Assembly (NCBI RefSeq): GCF_015221875.1
Contig: NZ_JACYGY010000001.1
Location: 3,946,501 to 4,010,500 of the forward strand
Direction: 5' to 3'
DNA from: Dyadobacter subterraneus
GTDB lineage: Bacteria > Bacteroidota > Bacteroidia > Cytophagales > Spirosomataceae
Length of the DNA: 64,000 bases
Below, piece after piece: positions 36,911-46,730 of the stretch. A program made the translations under genes and the position numbers. The notes below the pieces were generated by a model. That model was not told the origin of the DNA. It ran no database searches and was given only the letters and a program-made list of their open reading frames with translations. Position 1 is the stretch's first letter; each line of letters starts with the position of its first letter.

Positions 36911-38362
36911 ATGAAATTTTATTCCTCTTCCGATCTTGCAAGTGCTAGCGTCAAAACGGTCAGTGAGAAAAAGATTGCAGGATTACTGGCAGATGATCAG
37001 CATTATAACTTAAAAACACCTTTACTTTTTCTTCTTCTTTTTGCCCTGATTGCTATTCCCCGCTGGTATTACGTCGAACATTTCGCCGTGTCCCTACCAT
37101 TTTGGGATCAATGGGATGCCGAAGGAGATCATTTATTACGCCCGTGGCTGGAAGGGACATTTAAATTCCAGGACCTTTGGCTGCCGCACAACGAGCACCG
37201 CGTATTACCAACCAGACTCCTGACTTTACTATCATACGAAATAAGCGGTCACTGGAATAATCTGACCGAGGCACGGATTAATATCTTACTGGCTTCCTCG
37301 TCTCCCTTTCTTTTAATTCTCCTGGTTTATAAAACAGGAGAATTAAAAGGAATAAAATGGCTCATGCTGCCTGTTATCCTGACCGGCGCTGTATTTCCCT
37401 TTGTCTGGGAAAATCTTCTTGTAGGTTTTCAAAGTCAGTTTTATTTTCTGATTTTATTCACCGTTTCCGCACTGGCACTTTCTGTATGGCGTCCCTTCAA
37501 AACTGTTTCCTTTATTCTTATATTTATACTTTGTGTGCTAAGCGTATTTACAATGGCATCAGGCATTATGACACCTTTTGCCGTTGCATCGGTATATATT
37601 TTTCATGCTTATCTTGGCAAGAAGCAGGCTAAAACTATATTGTTTATTTCAATATTACTCATTACTGCGTTGGTGGGTTATCTGACAATCCCGCCTATGC
37701 CTGGCCATGAAATTTTTAAAGCGCATAGTGTTAAAGAGTTATTTACCACTTTTTTGCTGATGGAAAGCTGGCCCTTTAAAGTCAGGTATTGGGCAGCGCT
37801 TATGCTATGGATACCAACCTGTATTGCACTTCCTTATTTGATACACCATAAAAATTTTACCCGATACGACCTGCTTATGGCCGGCTGTTTGCTTTGGTCA
37901 CTTTTGCAAGCTTTCGCGACAAGTTATGGCCGCGGTCATGATTTGAATAGTGTCACATCACGGTATGCTGATTTTCTTTGCATTGGTCTTACCGCTAATG
38001 CCTGGTTTGCACTTCGACTGCCAATATTATTTTATAAAAGATCAGGGATCAACTTTGCACTTACACTTGTCAGTATTTTATTTTTTACAGTTTTCTTCAA
38101 AGGTCATTTTGCCAGAAGAAAGGATGATATTATTGATATGCAAAACCGGCATAAAATGGGTTTGATACAGATTAAAAACGTTTCCGAATATTTAAGAACC
38201 GGTAATCAGTCAACGCTTCAAAAACCAGCTTTCCAGATTCCATATCCCGATCCGGTCCGTCTTAAACAAATGCTGGATAATCCGGCGCTACGTTCCAGTC
38301 TTCCAACTTTTAATGCTGATGAAACCATTCCTACGCAGCAATCGGACCTTAGTCATAATTAA
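36911..38362 (+). CDS. Polytopic membrane protein, possible GT-C-type glycosyltransferase
   Basis: The 483-residue protein has about 10-11 membrane helices starting at residue 37. After the first helix a periplasmic loop carries FWDQWDAEGD and later WLPHNEHRVLP; acidic residues in the first loop are where GT-C lipid-linked sugar transferases place catalytic acids. I cannot assign it to a named family, so the role is a weak inference. The soluble C-terminal tail is about 70 residues. No polysaccharide gene cluster surrounds it. Confidence 0.72.
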   Translation: MKFYSSSDLASASVKTVSEKKIAGLLADDQHYNLKTPLLFLLLFALIAIPRWYYVEHFAVSLPFWDQWDAEGDHLLRPWLEGTFKFQDLWLPHNEHRVLPTRLLTLLSYEISGHWNNLTEARINILLASSSPFLLILLVYKTGELKGIKWLMLPVILTGAVFPFVWENLLVGFQSQFYFLILFTVSALALSVWRPFKTVSFILIFILCVLSVFTMASGIMTPFAVASVYIFHAYLGKKQAKTILFISILLITALVGYLTIPPMPGHEIFKAHSVKELFTTFLLMESWPFKVRYWAALMLWIPTCIALPYLIHHKNFTRYDLLMAGCLLWSLLQAFATSYGRGHDLNSVTSRYADFLCIGLTANAWFALRLPILFYKRSGINFALTLVSILFFTVFFKGHFARRKDDIIDMQNRHKMGLIQIKNVSEYLRTGNQSTLQKPAFQIPYPDPVRLKQMLDNPALRSSLPTFNADETIPTQQSDLSHN

Positions 38363-38365
38363 GAA

Positions 38366-40714
38366 TTATTCCGATGGAGGTGGTGTAGCAACTCCCCACG
38401 ATTGATTTGGCTCTTTTCCCATCGTGAATTCCAGGTTACCGCCTTTCATAAGTTCATCGCGATATAACCAGCAGTTTTCCAGTTTTTTACCGTTGAAGCT
38501 TGCGGATTGAATAAACATATTCTCCTCTGAATTGTTGACGGTTTTAATCGTAAGATTTTTTGAATTACCCAGCTTAATCAAGGCTTTTGTAAAATGCGGA
38601 CTGCCAAGCTCAATGATCGGACGGGCATCCGTAAATCCTTTTACATCAAACAAACCCAGCGATGCAAGTACATACCAGGAACCGAGCTGCCCCTGATCTT
38701 CATCCTGGCCATAGCCATAACCGTGAATCGGTTCAGTACCATAGAACTGATCACAAATAAGTCTTGTCCATTTTTGTGTAAGCCATGGTTTGCCCGAAAA
38801 ATTAAACAGCCAGCTGATATGCAGGCACGGTTGATTACCATGGTTATAAATAGATTTTATTCCGGCAAAAGCATCGATCTGTTTTCCACCGCCAAAACCT
38901 GATTTCTCCGAGGACGTAAAAATGCTGTCAAGTTTATTATTGAAGATATCTTTACCCATTACCTGAATCAATCCTGCCGGATTGTGAGGAACGTAAAACG
39001 TGTATTGCACCGCATTTCCCTCCTGAAAACCTCGCCAGGGCTCATAAGGATCGAGTTTATCAATATAAGATCCGTCTGCCTTTTTGGGATGCATCAGCTT
39101 GTTTTGCGGGTTGAAAATTTTTTTCCAGCCATTGGCATATTTTATCAACGCTTCATAATCCTGCTTTTTATTTAAAGATTTTGCCATCTGCGCCGCCGCA
39201 TACGCGCTAAAACTATATTCAAGCGTGTGCGAAGCAGAAAAATGTGAGCCGGTAGAATCAGTTTTATCTTCATTCAGAAAAGGAACAAAACCATACTTCA
39301 TGAAAGCTTTTGTATCCATTTTCCCGGAACCCGGTTTTCTGTTGATCCAATTCATTTCATTGGCTTTTACAGCCTGGTAAGCCAGCTCTGTATCATAATT
39401 TCTGATGCCGGCATTGTAGGCGCCGACAATAGCCAGACCAACAAAATTTGTTCCTACGCCTGAAACATATTCGCTGTTGGCGATACCGTCGCCAAACCAG
39501 CCTTTGTCTTTATAAATTTGAAGCTCGGTATTGACGTAATTGCCATACCACTGCGGATAAGACAAAGACCAAAGCTGGGTAATGTTCCAGAAAGCGCCCC
39601 AGATAGCGTCGGTGTTCATGAATTCTGGTGTCTGGCCATCCTTGCTAACAGGTAATTTCCCTTGAATTCCGCCGTGCATAGGATAAGACCCGTTCACATC
39701 GCTGGCAATTCCCCGGCCCAGCAAAGCATGAAACAAACCGGTATAAAATTTTGTTTTATTATTCTGATTCGAGTCCGTCAGTGCTATTTTCCCAAGCTCC
39801 TGCTTCCAGATTTTTTGTGCTTTTTCTTTGGCCTTATCGAAGGTCAGATCTCTGGCTTCTGCCAACAGATTTTCCCTTGCATTAACTGTTGAGGTATAGG
39901 AAAGTCCAACTTTGATTTCGATCTGGTCCTTTTCTGCTGTTGTAAAATTTAACACAAGACCAGCACCTTTACCTTCTGAAAAAGATTTATTTTCAAAGAC
40001 ATGATCAGCGGTAAAAGCCGAAATATTTTTGGGTTTGCGACTTACTTCACCATAAAAATACATGGAGACCTTCCCTTCGGGATCATAAAGTCCAACGTAT
40101 TTGGGATAAGTACTGACATAACCCTCAAAATGGGTATCATCCACCATTTTAACTTCGGCAGCAGTCACATCACTACTTTCACCTTGTTTATTCCCAATGT
40201 CCAGAATGATATGTGAATGGTCATTTTTAGGGAAAGTATAGCGGTGAAAACCTACTCTTTTGGTGGCAGTAAGTTCAGCAGTGATCTGATAATCATCAAG
40301 CAGCACTTTGTAATACCCAGGATGGGCCACCTGATTTTTTCTGTCAAATCCGGAGCGATATCCCGTTTTTGGTCCTTCCAGATCACCGGGTTTCACTTTT
40401 ACAATTCCGTTGGTGGGCATAAAACTTACCCCTCCTATCTGCCACTCATGAAAATTCACAAAACCTTCGATTGAATTCTGCCGGGTATCATACCCCACAG
40501 CCTCCCAGCCGGAAGGATTTCCATAATGCCCGTTTGTCGACGGAGCCAGTTTTGCCATTCCATAAGGCACTGCGGCCGGCGTGTAAAAAAACCAGCGGCT
40601 ATGTGCCGTTCCGATGTTCGGGTCGACATATTTCAGGAAATTATCATGCGATGAAGCGCAGGATGCAAACATTGCAGCCAAAAGTACAAAGTAGATTTTC
40701 TGTAACAATCTCAT
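38366..40714 (-). CDS. GH92 family alpha-mannosidase, lipoprotein
   Basis: The 782-residue product has a lipoprotein signal (LLAAMFASC). It shows the GH92 layout: a beta-sandwich N-terminal domain beginning VDPNIGTAHSRWFFYTPAAV, and an (alpha/alpha)6 catalytic domain with TDAIWGAFWNITQLW, ANSEYVSGVGTNF and QDEDQGQLGSWYVLASLGLF. GH92 enzymes are calcium-dependent exo-alpha-mannosidases acting on N-glycan or yeast mannan. The ATG at 40714 is chosen over one at 40735 because a promoter element sits only 13 bases before the latter. The neighbouring propeller/toroid gene is divergent. Confidence 0.9.
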   Translation of the reverse strand: MRLLQKIYFVLLAAMFASCASSHDNFLKYVDPNIGTAHSRWFFYTPAAVPYGMAKLAPSTNGHYGNPSGWEAVGYDTRQNSIEGFVNFHEWQIGGVSFMPTNGIVKVKPGDLEGPKTGYRSGFDRKNQVAHPGYYKVLLDDYQITAELTATKRVGFHRYTFPKNDHSHIILDIGNKQGESSDVTAAEVKMVDDTHFEGYVSTYPKYVGLYDPEGKVSMYFYGEVSRKPKNISAFTADHVFENKSFSEGKGAGLVLNFTTAEKDQIEIKVGLSYTSTVNARENLLAEARDLTFDKAKEKAQKIWKQELGKIALTDSNQNNKTKFYTGLFHALLGRGIASDVNGSYPMHGGIQGKLPVSKDGQTPEFMNTDAIWGAFWNITQLWSLSYPQWYGNYVNTELQIYKDKGWFGDGIANSEYVSGVGTNFVGLAIVGAYNAGIRNYDTELAYQAVKANEMNWINRKPGSGKMDTKAFMKYGFVPFLNEDKTDSTGSHFSASHTLEYSFSAYAAAQMAKSLNKKQDYEALIKYANGWKKIFNPQNKLMHPKKADGSYIDKLDPYEPWRGFQEGNAVQYTFYVPHNPAGLIQVMGKDIFNNKLDSIFTSSEKSGFGGGKQIDAFAGIKSIYNHGNQPCLHISWLFNFSGKPWLTQKWTRLICDQFYGTEPIHGYGYGQDEDQGQLGSWYVLASLGLFDVKGFTDARPIIELGSPHFTKALIKLGNSKNLTIKTVNNSEENMFIQSASFNGKKLENCWLYRDELMKGGNLEFTMGKEPNQSWGVATPPPSE

Positions 40715-40747
40715 AGAAAATTGTATATATCTCATTCAAATTTTCGA

Positions 40748-40778
40748 TAAAGATACATTTGAAATTGATATGTTCATA
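40748..40778 (-). promoter_or_regulatory. Probable promoter of the GH92 gene
   Basis: Read leftward: TATG, a 19-base spacer, then TATCTTTA. Each element differs by one base from TTTG and TAnnTTTG, and the spacing is exact. The implied start leaves about 26 bases to the ATG at 40714. Confidence 0.5.
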
Positions 40779-40879
40779 CATACCAACAATCTTTTCAAAA
40801 CTATTTTTTGTGCATTACCAAATTATGATAGTCATAAAACAACCGACCACGGTATATCTATTATTCAAAATCTGGTATT

Positions 40880-43111
40880 ATGCGAAAACGAATAACCTTT
40901 CTCTGTGTCGGCTTACTTTCTCTTATTTTACAGGATTTATCTGCGCAAATAACTCCCTATAAAGACAAGTCTTATTTACAGGATTACAGCGTAAAATATT
41001 ATTTAACAGACAGCACCATTTCACTAGCCAATGTAAAAACGGACCGCAATGGTATCGTTTATATTGTTTCTTCAAAAGGAATATTAAAACCCGATGCCGG
41101 AAAATTTCAGTATCCCGGAACTTTGAAACCCGACAAATCATACAAACCTCTTTTAGACAGACATATCAAAGATATTTCTCTTTACAACAATCAGCTTGTT
41201 TATCTGGACAGTGTTGCTGTTTTCAGTAATGCTTTTGCCGGCAGTTGGCTGACTAACCATGGGTTACCGCGCGCAAGTATTTTGTGTACCGGGCCTGACT
41301 TCACCAGTGTGGTTTCGGATGGAAAAAATGTAAAGATTTTTAATGGTAAAAAACTTTTCTGGGAAGGAAACGCCGGCACAGAAACTTTGCTCGATATCAA
41401 ATACGACGCTGTTAGAAACCGGTATTTATTTTTAAGTAATAACTCCGTTCAGTACCTTTTACCAGGTGAGAAAGAGCTTAAAACAGGTTTTAAAAGTTCT
41501 GATCTGACTTGTTTTGATATTGACAAAAACCAGGTTTTTATCGGAACAAAAAATGGCTACCAAATCCTGGATGCTGTAAAATTTAATGTAATCAAACCTT
41601 TGTCAGCTAAGTTACCGGTAAGCGCTTTGACTCAAATTCATTCCATCAAAGGAAAATTGTGGTTTGGTAGTAATCTGGGTGCTTTCATGCTTCGTGAGGA
41701 TGGAAAATTCAATTATTATTTTGGAGAACGCTGGCTTCCATCCAATCAGGTCGTCGCAATTTCACAGGGCGAAAATGGAAACATCCTGATATTGACAAAC
41801 AAAGGTCTGGCAGAAATTCATTTTGATCCGATGACTTTGGAAAAGAAAGCCCTTGTTTATGAAAAACAGGTAAGAGAAAGGCATATTCGCTATGGATTTA
41901 ACAGCGATATTGCTTCCATTGTCAAAGGTGATTTGTCCACCGCCCAAACCGGGCAGCGCGATAGTGATAATTTATGGACATCCATGTATCTGGTGAGTCA
42001 GCTTTTCCGATACAAGGTAACCGGAAGCCAGGAGGCGCTGCAAAATTGTCTTGAATCGTTTGAAGCGATGGAGCGGCTTTTTGACATTACTGGGATCCAA
42101 GGTTTTTTTGCCCGCGGATTTGAACACAGAGGTTACCACAAATTTTCAAATGTACCATGGGACGGCGGAATGACCAACGGTTGGGTTCATGCCAAAGATC
42201 CCGAATGGGATTGGCGGGGAACAACCAGCAGTGATCAAACCGTCGGGCAGATGTTCACGCTCACACTGATGGCGGAATTAATGGATGGTCCGGTGAAGCA
42301 ACGCGCCATCAAGCGCATGGACGAGCTTATGACTAATATTATTAAAAACGACTGGTATCTTATTGATTTTGATGGAAAACCAACACTTTGGGCGAAGTGG
42401 AATCCTGCGTATGTTAATGGTTTTGGAAAAAATATTGGTGATCGAAAACTGAATTCTTCCAACATTATAGGCTTTTTACAGGCGGCTTATCACTTCACCG
42501 GAAAACCGATTTACAAACAAAAAGCTTATGAATTGATGAATAAATATGGCTATCTGGAAAATCTAACACGACCGATGGCTGATATTGGCCAGGCTGATTC
42601 GTCTGCAGGAGACTGGGCGAAGATGTTATCAGAAGGCTGGAATCATTCTGATGATGAAATGTATTTTCTTGCTTATTGGTGTTTATATCCCTATGCTTTT
42701 GATCAAAATCTGAAAGAAAAATACAGGGTTGCAATCCGGCAGCACTGGGAATTGGAGCGTCCCGAAAAAGATGGCCTTTGGAATTTGTGTTATGCCATGA
42801 CAGGCGCCAAAGCTTTTGATTTGAACGAGACAATCTGGTATTTGAAAGAATTCCCTCTTGACATGATCGAGTGGAAAACGCTGAACAGTCACAGAAAAGA
42901 TATTGAACTAATAGCACCGAATTTTCGCGGGCAAACAACCAAAGAAGTGCTTCCGCCTGATGAGCGGCCGGAGTTAAAACATAACAGAAACCTTTTCAAA
43001 CTTGACGCTGAAACAAACGGAAATACTGAACTCAGTGCAGGTGACAGTTTTTTGCTGCCTTATTGGATGGGCCGTTATCTGGGTGTAATCAGTGCCGGAC
43101 AATCCCGCTGA
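40880..43111 (+). CDS. Secreted propeller plus alpha-toroid protein of unknown function
   Basis: The 743-residue product has a signal peptide (RKRITFLCVGLLSLI...SAQ). Residues about 40-330 form repeated beta units like two-component-regulator propellers (VKTDRNGIVYIVSSKGI, IKGKLWFGSNLGAFML). Residues 340-720 are a helical toroid like those of six-hairpin glycosidases (RDSDNLWTSMYLVSQLF, GFFARGFEHRGYH, GWNHSDDEMYFLAYWCLYPY). I know no family with this exact pairing. It diverges from GH92 across a 165-base spacer and may act on the same glycan, but a catalytic residue cannot be named. Confidence 0.75.
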   Translation: MRKRITFLCVGLLSLILQDLSAQITPYKDKSYLQDYSVKYYLTDSTISLANVKTDRNGIVYIVSSKGILKPDAGKFQYPGTLKPDKSYKPLLDRHIKDISLYNNQLVYLDSVAVFSNAFAGSWLTNHGLPRASILCTGPDFTSVVSDGKNVKIFNGKKLFWEGNAGTETLLDIKYDAVRNRYLFLSNNSVQYLLPGEKELKTGFKSSDLTCFDIDKNQVFIGTKNGYQILDAVKFNVIKPLSAKLPVSALTQIHSIKGKLWFGSNLGAFMLREDGKFNYYFGERWLPSNQVVAISQGENGNILILTNKGLAEIHFDPMTLEKKALVYEKQVRERHIRYGFNSDIASIVKGDLSTAQTGQRDSDNLWTSMYLVSQLFRYKVTGSQEALQNCLESFEAMERLFDITGIQGFFARGFEHRGYHKFSNVPWDGGMTNGWVHAKDPEWDWRGTTSSDQTVGQMFTLTLMAELMDGPVKQRAIKRMDELMTNIIKNDWYLIDFDGKPTLWAKWNPAYVNGFGKNIGDRKLNSSNIIGFLQAAYHFTGKPIYKQKAYELMNKYGYLENLTRPMADIGQADSSAGDWAKMLSEGWNHSDDEMYFLAYWCLYPYAFDQNLKEKYRVAIRQHWELERPEKDGLWNLCYAMTGAKAFDLNETIWYLKEFPLDMIEWKTLNSHRKDIELIAPNFRGQTTKEVLPPDERPELKHNRNLFKLDAETNGNTELSAGDSFLLPYWMGRYLGVISAGQSR

Positions 43112-43146
43112 ATTCACTAATTTTGCGGAAATCTTATTTTTTCTTT

Positions 43147-43947
43147 ATGTCTTTTTCAACTGTCATTACCCATGACACAGCCTTTCACGCAGACGAGGTC
43201 ATTGCTGTTGCCCTTCTGCGCCAGGCAGGTTATCAATTCGAATTAATCCGAACCCGTGATCCCAAAGTGCTTGCAGAGGCAGTCGCCGATAGCAATATTC
43301 TGGTTTTGGATGTTGGCGGGGTTTATGATCCTGAGATGCTCAATTTTGACCATCATCAAAACAGAGAACTTTTATCAGCTGCCGGTCTGGTTTATGAGCA
43401 TTTTAAAAATGAAATCTGTCCTGTTGACGCCCAGGCCTTTTTCGGACGGTTTATTTCGTCGATTGATGTAATGGACACAAATCGTGATAATATTTTTGAA
43501 CTTTGGTCAACACTTCCCAAAGGATTTAAAAATACTTCCGGGATTTTGGGTGGTTTTAACCGCGATATGACAGATGCTGCCGTGCAATTCAGGCAATTTT
43601 TAAAGGCGGTAGAAGTAGCTCAGGACATCATAGCCAATGAGATTTATTCGTCGGTTAAAAAGGCAAAATCAGAATCAGATTATCAATTCCGGACTATTTT
43701 AGATAACAACGTAGCAGTATTTGATCAGTTTTCTACGGTTTGGAAAGATAAAAAAGAGCATACTTTTGCTATCTTACCGCATGCCAATGGCTGGCAGATC
43801 CAAACCATTGATACCAATGTAGCCGTTGTCCCGGAAACTGTAACTGCTCTTGATGGATTTGTATTCAGACATATTTCAGGTTTTATGGCGGTCATAAAGG
43901 ATAAGGACGTGTTAATAGATTTTGCTAAAAAGCTGGATCGCATTTGA
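43147..43947 (+). CDS. MYG1-family metal-dependent hydrolase/exonuclease
   Basis: The 266-residue product matches MYG1, which has a DHH-like fold: THDTAFHADEVIAVALL at the start, DVGGVYDPEMLNFDHHQ, and FISSIDVMDTNRD supply the metal-binding His and Asp residues. Eukaryotic MYG1 is a 3'-5' exonuclease; the bacterial role is not settled. The start at 43147 matches the family start; an upstream ATG would overlap the preceding gene. HU follows with its own -7 element. Confidence 0.9.
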   Translation: MSFSTVITHDTAFHADEVIAVALLRQAGYQFELIRTRDPKVLAEAVADSNILVLDVGGVYDPEMLNFDHHQNRELLSAAGLVYEHFKNEICPVDAQAFFGRFISSIDVMDTNRDNIFELWSTLPKGFKNTSGILGGFNRDMTDAAVQFRQFLKAVEVAQDIIANEIYSSVKKAKSESDYQFRTILDNNVAVFDQFSTVWKDKKEHTFAILPHANGWQIQTIDTNVAVVPETVTALDGFVFRHISGFMAVIKDKDVLIDFAKKLDRI

Positions 43948-44014
43948 AATCTGAAAAATAAATGCGGCTTGAGACTTTTACTGCTAAAAACCTGTGTGTT
44001 AATGCAGAAAACCT

Positions 44015-44022
44015 TACCTTTG
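44015..44022 (+). promoter_or_regulatory. -7 element of the HU-family gene
   Basis: TACCTTTG matches TAnnTTTG exactly, with a TGTG at 43993-43996 at roughly the right -33 distance (18-base spacer). The ATG at 44053 lies 30 bases downstream, so longer upstream in-frame starts are excluded. Confidence 0.55.
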
Positions 44023-44052
44023 AGCTTTGTTTTACCCCACAATACAGACCGC

Positions 44053-44346
44053 ATGACAAAAGCAGAAACCATTTCCAAAATATCAGAACGGACAGGGATC
44101 GAAAAGGACACCGTTGAAAAAGTAGTTGAATCATTTTTTGTAACAATCAAAGATTCGCTGAGTGAAGGAGAAAATGTCTATTTCCGTGGCTTTGGAAGTT
44201 TTACCATCAAACACAGGGCCCAGAAAACTGCCAGAAATATCGCGCTTAACTCCACCATTATCGTTGACGCGCACGTGATTCCATACTTCAAGCCATCTCC
44301 TGAATTTGTCAGTCAGATTAAAGAAGGAGTGACGCTTGAACAATAA
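44053..44346 (+). CDS. HU/IHF-family DNA-binding protein
   Basis: The 97-residue product is a standard HU: helical dimer part (MTKAETISKISERTGIEKD, VVESFFVTIKDSLSEGENV), the hinge FRGFGSFTIKHR and the DNA-binding arm region with KTARNIAL. HU compacts DNA and assists recombination and replication. The arm is slightly different from the usual GRNPxTG motif (RNIALNSTIIVDA), as often seen in Bacteroidota HU. A promoter element upstream fixes the start at 44053. Confidence 0.93.
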   Translation: MTKAETISKISERTGIEKDTVEKVVESFFVTIKDSLSEGENVYFRGFGSFTIKHRAQKTARNIALNSTIIVDAHVIPYFKPSPEFVSQIKEGVTLEQ

Positions 44347-44359
44347 ATTGAAATTATCG

Positions 44360-44396
44360 AAAGCAGGCCTGATTTATATCTGGTCTGCTTTTATTT
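44360..44396 (+). terminator. Terminator after the HU-family gene
   Basis: AAAGCAGGCC at 44360-44369 pairs with GGTCTGCTTT at 44382-44391 (one G-T pair), followed by TTATTTTT. It lies between the HU stop and the convergent antiporter gene. Confidence 0.7.
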
Positions 44397-44414
44397 TTAA
44401 GCCTTCGTGGTAAA

Positions 44415-46043
44415 TTAATTTTCCATATCCATATCCCTTTGGAGCTGCTCCTCTTCCAAATCTAGACGATGTTCGATGAACGCAATGATATCATCGTCAT
44501 ATTCAGCCTTTCTTCTGAATGCATGCAACTCGTGACGTTCCCTTGCAATGACCCTGCCCATAATTTCACTGAAATGATCCAGTCGTTCCATGGCTTTTTG
44601 TCTTGCGCCGTCATCACTGTTAGCATCTTTTAATAATTCCCGCTTATGGCTGAGATATTCACCGCGGTATTGCAAAAGCACATTTTTGTCAACATCGGCC
44701 TTGTGTTTAAGATTAAGTTCTTTCTCAGCAACTCCGTACAGCTCCAATTCAATTTCAAGCAGCTGATGATGATCTGATTTTAAATCTTCCAGCGGTTTGG
44801 GATCCAGTTTTCTGATCATCCAGGGAAGACTTAATCCCTGCCCTATCAATGTTACTAGAATAACCATAAAGGTGATAAATAAAATCAGGTTGCGATGAGG
44901 AAAGCCTTGGCCATCAGGCAGCAATAATGGAATTGCCGAGGCAGAAGCCAAAGAAACAACGCCGCGCATACCTGCCCAGCTGCTTAAAAGCGGCAGACGC
45001 CAGCCTGGCCGTTTTGCAGCGACAGTAATATACCGGCTGATGTAGGTAGTAAAAACTGAACTGAAAAGACCCGATATCAAACGGACAATGATCACGACCA
45101 GCGTAATAATTAATGCATAACCCGTTGCTGTAACCAGACCGGACCGCCCCAAGTCTTTGATAATTTCCGGTAATTGTAATCCGATCAGAAAAAAGACTAC
45201 GGCATTGAGAATAAACACAATAGATGACCAGAGCGAAGCAGATTTGAGCCTGCTTTTGTGCGAAAACACAAAGTGAGTCTGGTAGGCTACCAGCAAGCCT
45301 CCACTCACAACCGCCAGTACTCCCGAAGAATTAACAGCTTCTGCACTCAGATACATCAGATACGGCAGCGCGACCGAAATCGCGATATCGACATTCGCAT
45401 CCGTTGGGAGCCATTTATAGATTGCATACGACAATCCTCCAAAAGCTAGCCCGATAGCCACGCCCGAGACTACCACCAATCCAAAACCAGTAACTGCTTC
45501 GTGCCATACAAAATGCTGCGTGGTGATGGCAGCGAGAGCAAAACGGAATAAGGTAAGACTGGTAGCATCATTCAGAAGGCTCTCTCCTTCCAGAATTGCC
45601 ATAGTACCTTTGGGCAGTCTGCTGTATCTTAAAACAGCCATGACCGCAGATGCATCCGGTGGCGAAATTATTGCCCCCAGCAAAAAGCCCTGGCTCAGTG
45701 TAAAACCCGGAATGAGCCATACACTCACAAAAGCAACCGCAGTGGCGGTGAACAGCACATAACCCAAAGCCATGACTGAAATGATTCGTCTCCATTTCCA
45801 GAGCGCTTTTAACGACATTTCATGCGCTGCATCAAACAGAACAGGGGGCAAAATGACAATGAAAATTAATTCCGGCTCTAAATGGATGGCAGGCACACCG
45901 GGTATCAGGCTGATAAATAATCCGGCCAGAACAAGAAAGATGGGATAGGCAATTTTAAGTTTCCGCGCCATCACCGTTAGCAACGACACACAAACGATCA
46001 ACCCAAGGCAAAGAAAAATTATATTATGAAGATTTCCTGTCAT
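44415..46043 (-). CDS. CPA1-type Na+/H+ antiporter
   Basis: The 542-residue product has about 12 membrane helices (residues 5-410) with GAIISPPDASAVMAVLRYSR in the place of the ion-binding helix, EGESLLNDATSLTLFRFAL as the conserved CPA1 block, and a long charged cytoplasmic tail (residues 425-542) that probably regulates pH response. It exchanges Na+ or K+ for protons. The single gene ends at a terminator shared with HU. It starts after a 690-base gene-poor spacer. Confidence 0.93.
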   Translation of the reverse strand: MTGNLHNIIFLCLGLIVCVSLLTVMARKLKIAYPIFLVLAGLFISLIPGVPAIHLEPELIFIVILPPVLFDAAHEMSLKALWKWRRIISVMALGYVLFTATAVAFVSVWLIPGFTLSQGFLLGAIISPPDASAVMAVLRYSRLPKGTMAILEGESLLNDATSLTLFRFALAAITTQHFVWHEAVTGFGLVVVSGVAIGLAFGGLSYAIYKWLPTDANVDIAISVALPYLMYLSAEAVNSSGVLAVVSGGLLVAYQTHFVFSHKSRLKSASLWSSIVFILNAVVFFLIGLQLPEIIKDLGRSGLVTATGYALIITLVVIIVRLISGLFSSVFTTYISRYITVAAKRPGWRLPLLSSWAGMRGVVSLASASAIPLLLPDGQGFPHRNLILFITFMVILVTLIGQGLSLPWMIRKLDPKPLEDLKSDHHQLLEIELELYGVAEKELNLKHKADVDKNVLLQYRGEYLSHKRELLKDANSDDGARQKAMERLDHFSEIMGRVIARERHELHAFRRKAEYDDDIIAFIEHRLDLEEEQLQRDMDMEN

Positions 46044-46660
46044 GAAAAGTATAAAATTGAGAAAACAAGGACATTAATACAATCCCGATCAAACAAAACG
46101 ACTACTGAACCCGGATTGGATGCTTCAATCTTAAAAGGATGTCGTATACTTTTAGTAAATTAGCCCTAAACTTTGGAATTGCACATCCTGACCAGAATAT
46201 TGGCTGAAATGTAATATGCTCAGGGCTTAAAATGGTCATTTCAGAGAAAGAAATTTCCGGTATTGAATGGCTACCAAACAAAAACAGGATTACAAAAAAT
46301 GTAATCCTGTTCCTCACTACGCACACACTATAGGATCAGTTTTTCATTTTCCGAAAAACTTAAAACCTTATTTAACCATCATAACGTTGAGCATTAATTA
46401 TGTCTTTATACCTACCTCTTAAATTTAATTACAAGCTAAACCCTTGTGCTACTAGCCTTATGAAATATCAAAAATCTGTTCTTTTAAAAGTAGCGTATAT
46501 TAATATTATGTTTACAGTCAATTTAAATCCGTGGAAAGTAGCCTGTAATCCAAAAAACTTAGTTCTACTACACAAAAGCTCCCTTACTGATATGAGTCCT
46601 TTTAATTGTTAATATAAATTCTGTAATAAAAATACGCGTATTGAATTATGGAACTAAAAC
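46044..46660. other. Gene-poor stretch with a perfect hairpin
   Basis: About 620 bases without a supportable gene. AACAGGATTAC and GTAATCCTGTT (46283-46293 and 46301-46311) form a perfect 11-base stem with a 7-base A-rich loop; leftward, TTTTGTTT follows. It could be a leftward terminator, but no leftward gene ends there. The open frame at 46400-46612 has no recognisable features. Confidence 0.45.
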
Positions 46661-46663
46661 AAT

Positions 46664-46691
46664 TTCGACCAGTTTTACGATTATTCGACCA
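46664..46691 (+). promoter_or_regulatory. Direct repeat, possible LytTR operator
   Basis: TTCGACCA occurs at 46664-46671 and again at 46684-46691, exactly 20 bases apart, i.e. two helical turns on one face. They lie 40-67 bases before the LytTR regulator start. LytTR proteins bind short direct repeats with about two-turn phasing, so an autoregulatory operator is plausible. A related CGACCAAT occurs at 48714-48721 ahead of the peptide gene. Confidence 0.45.
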
Positions 46692-46730
46692 ATGCGGTAA
46701 AATTTCAGACGAACCGATGAATCATGGACT

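Noticed and set aside
46400..46612. 70-codon frame in the spacer before the LytTR gene
   Set aside because: Random-looking composition, no ribosome binding site, and no leader-like or membrane pattern. I considered it as a second precursor peptide because it has cysteines, but it lacks a LanB-type leader.
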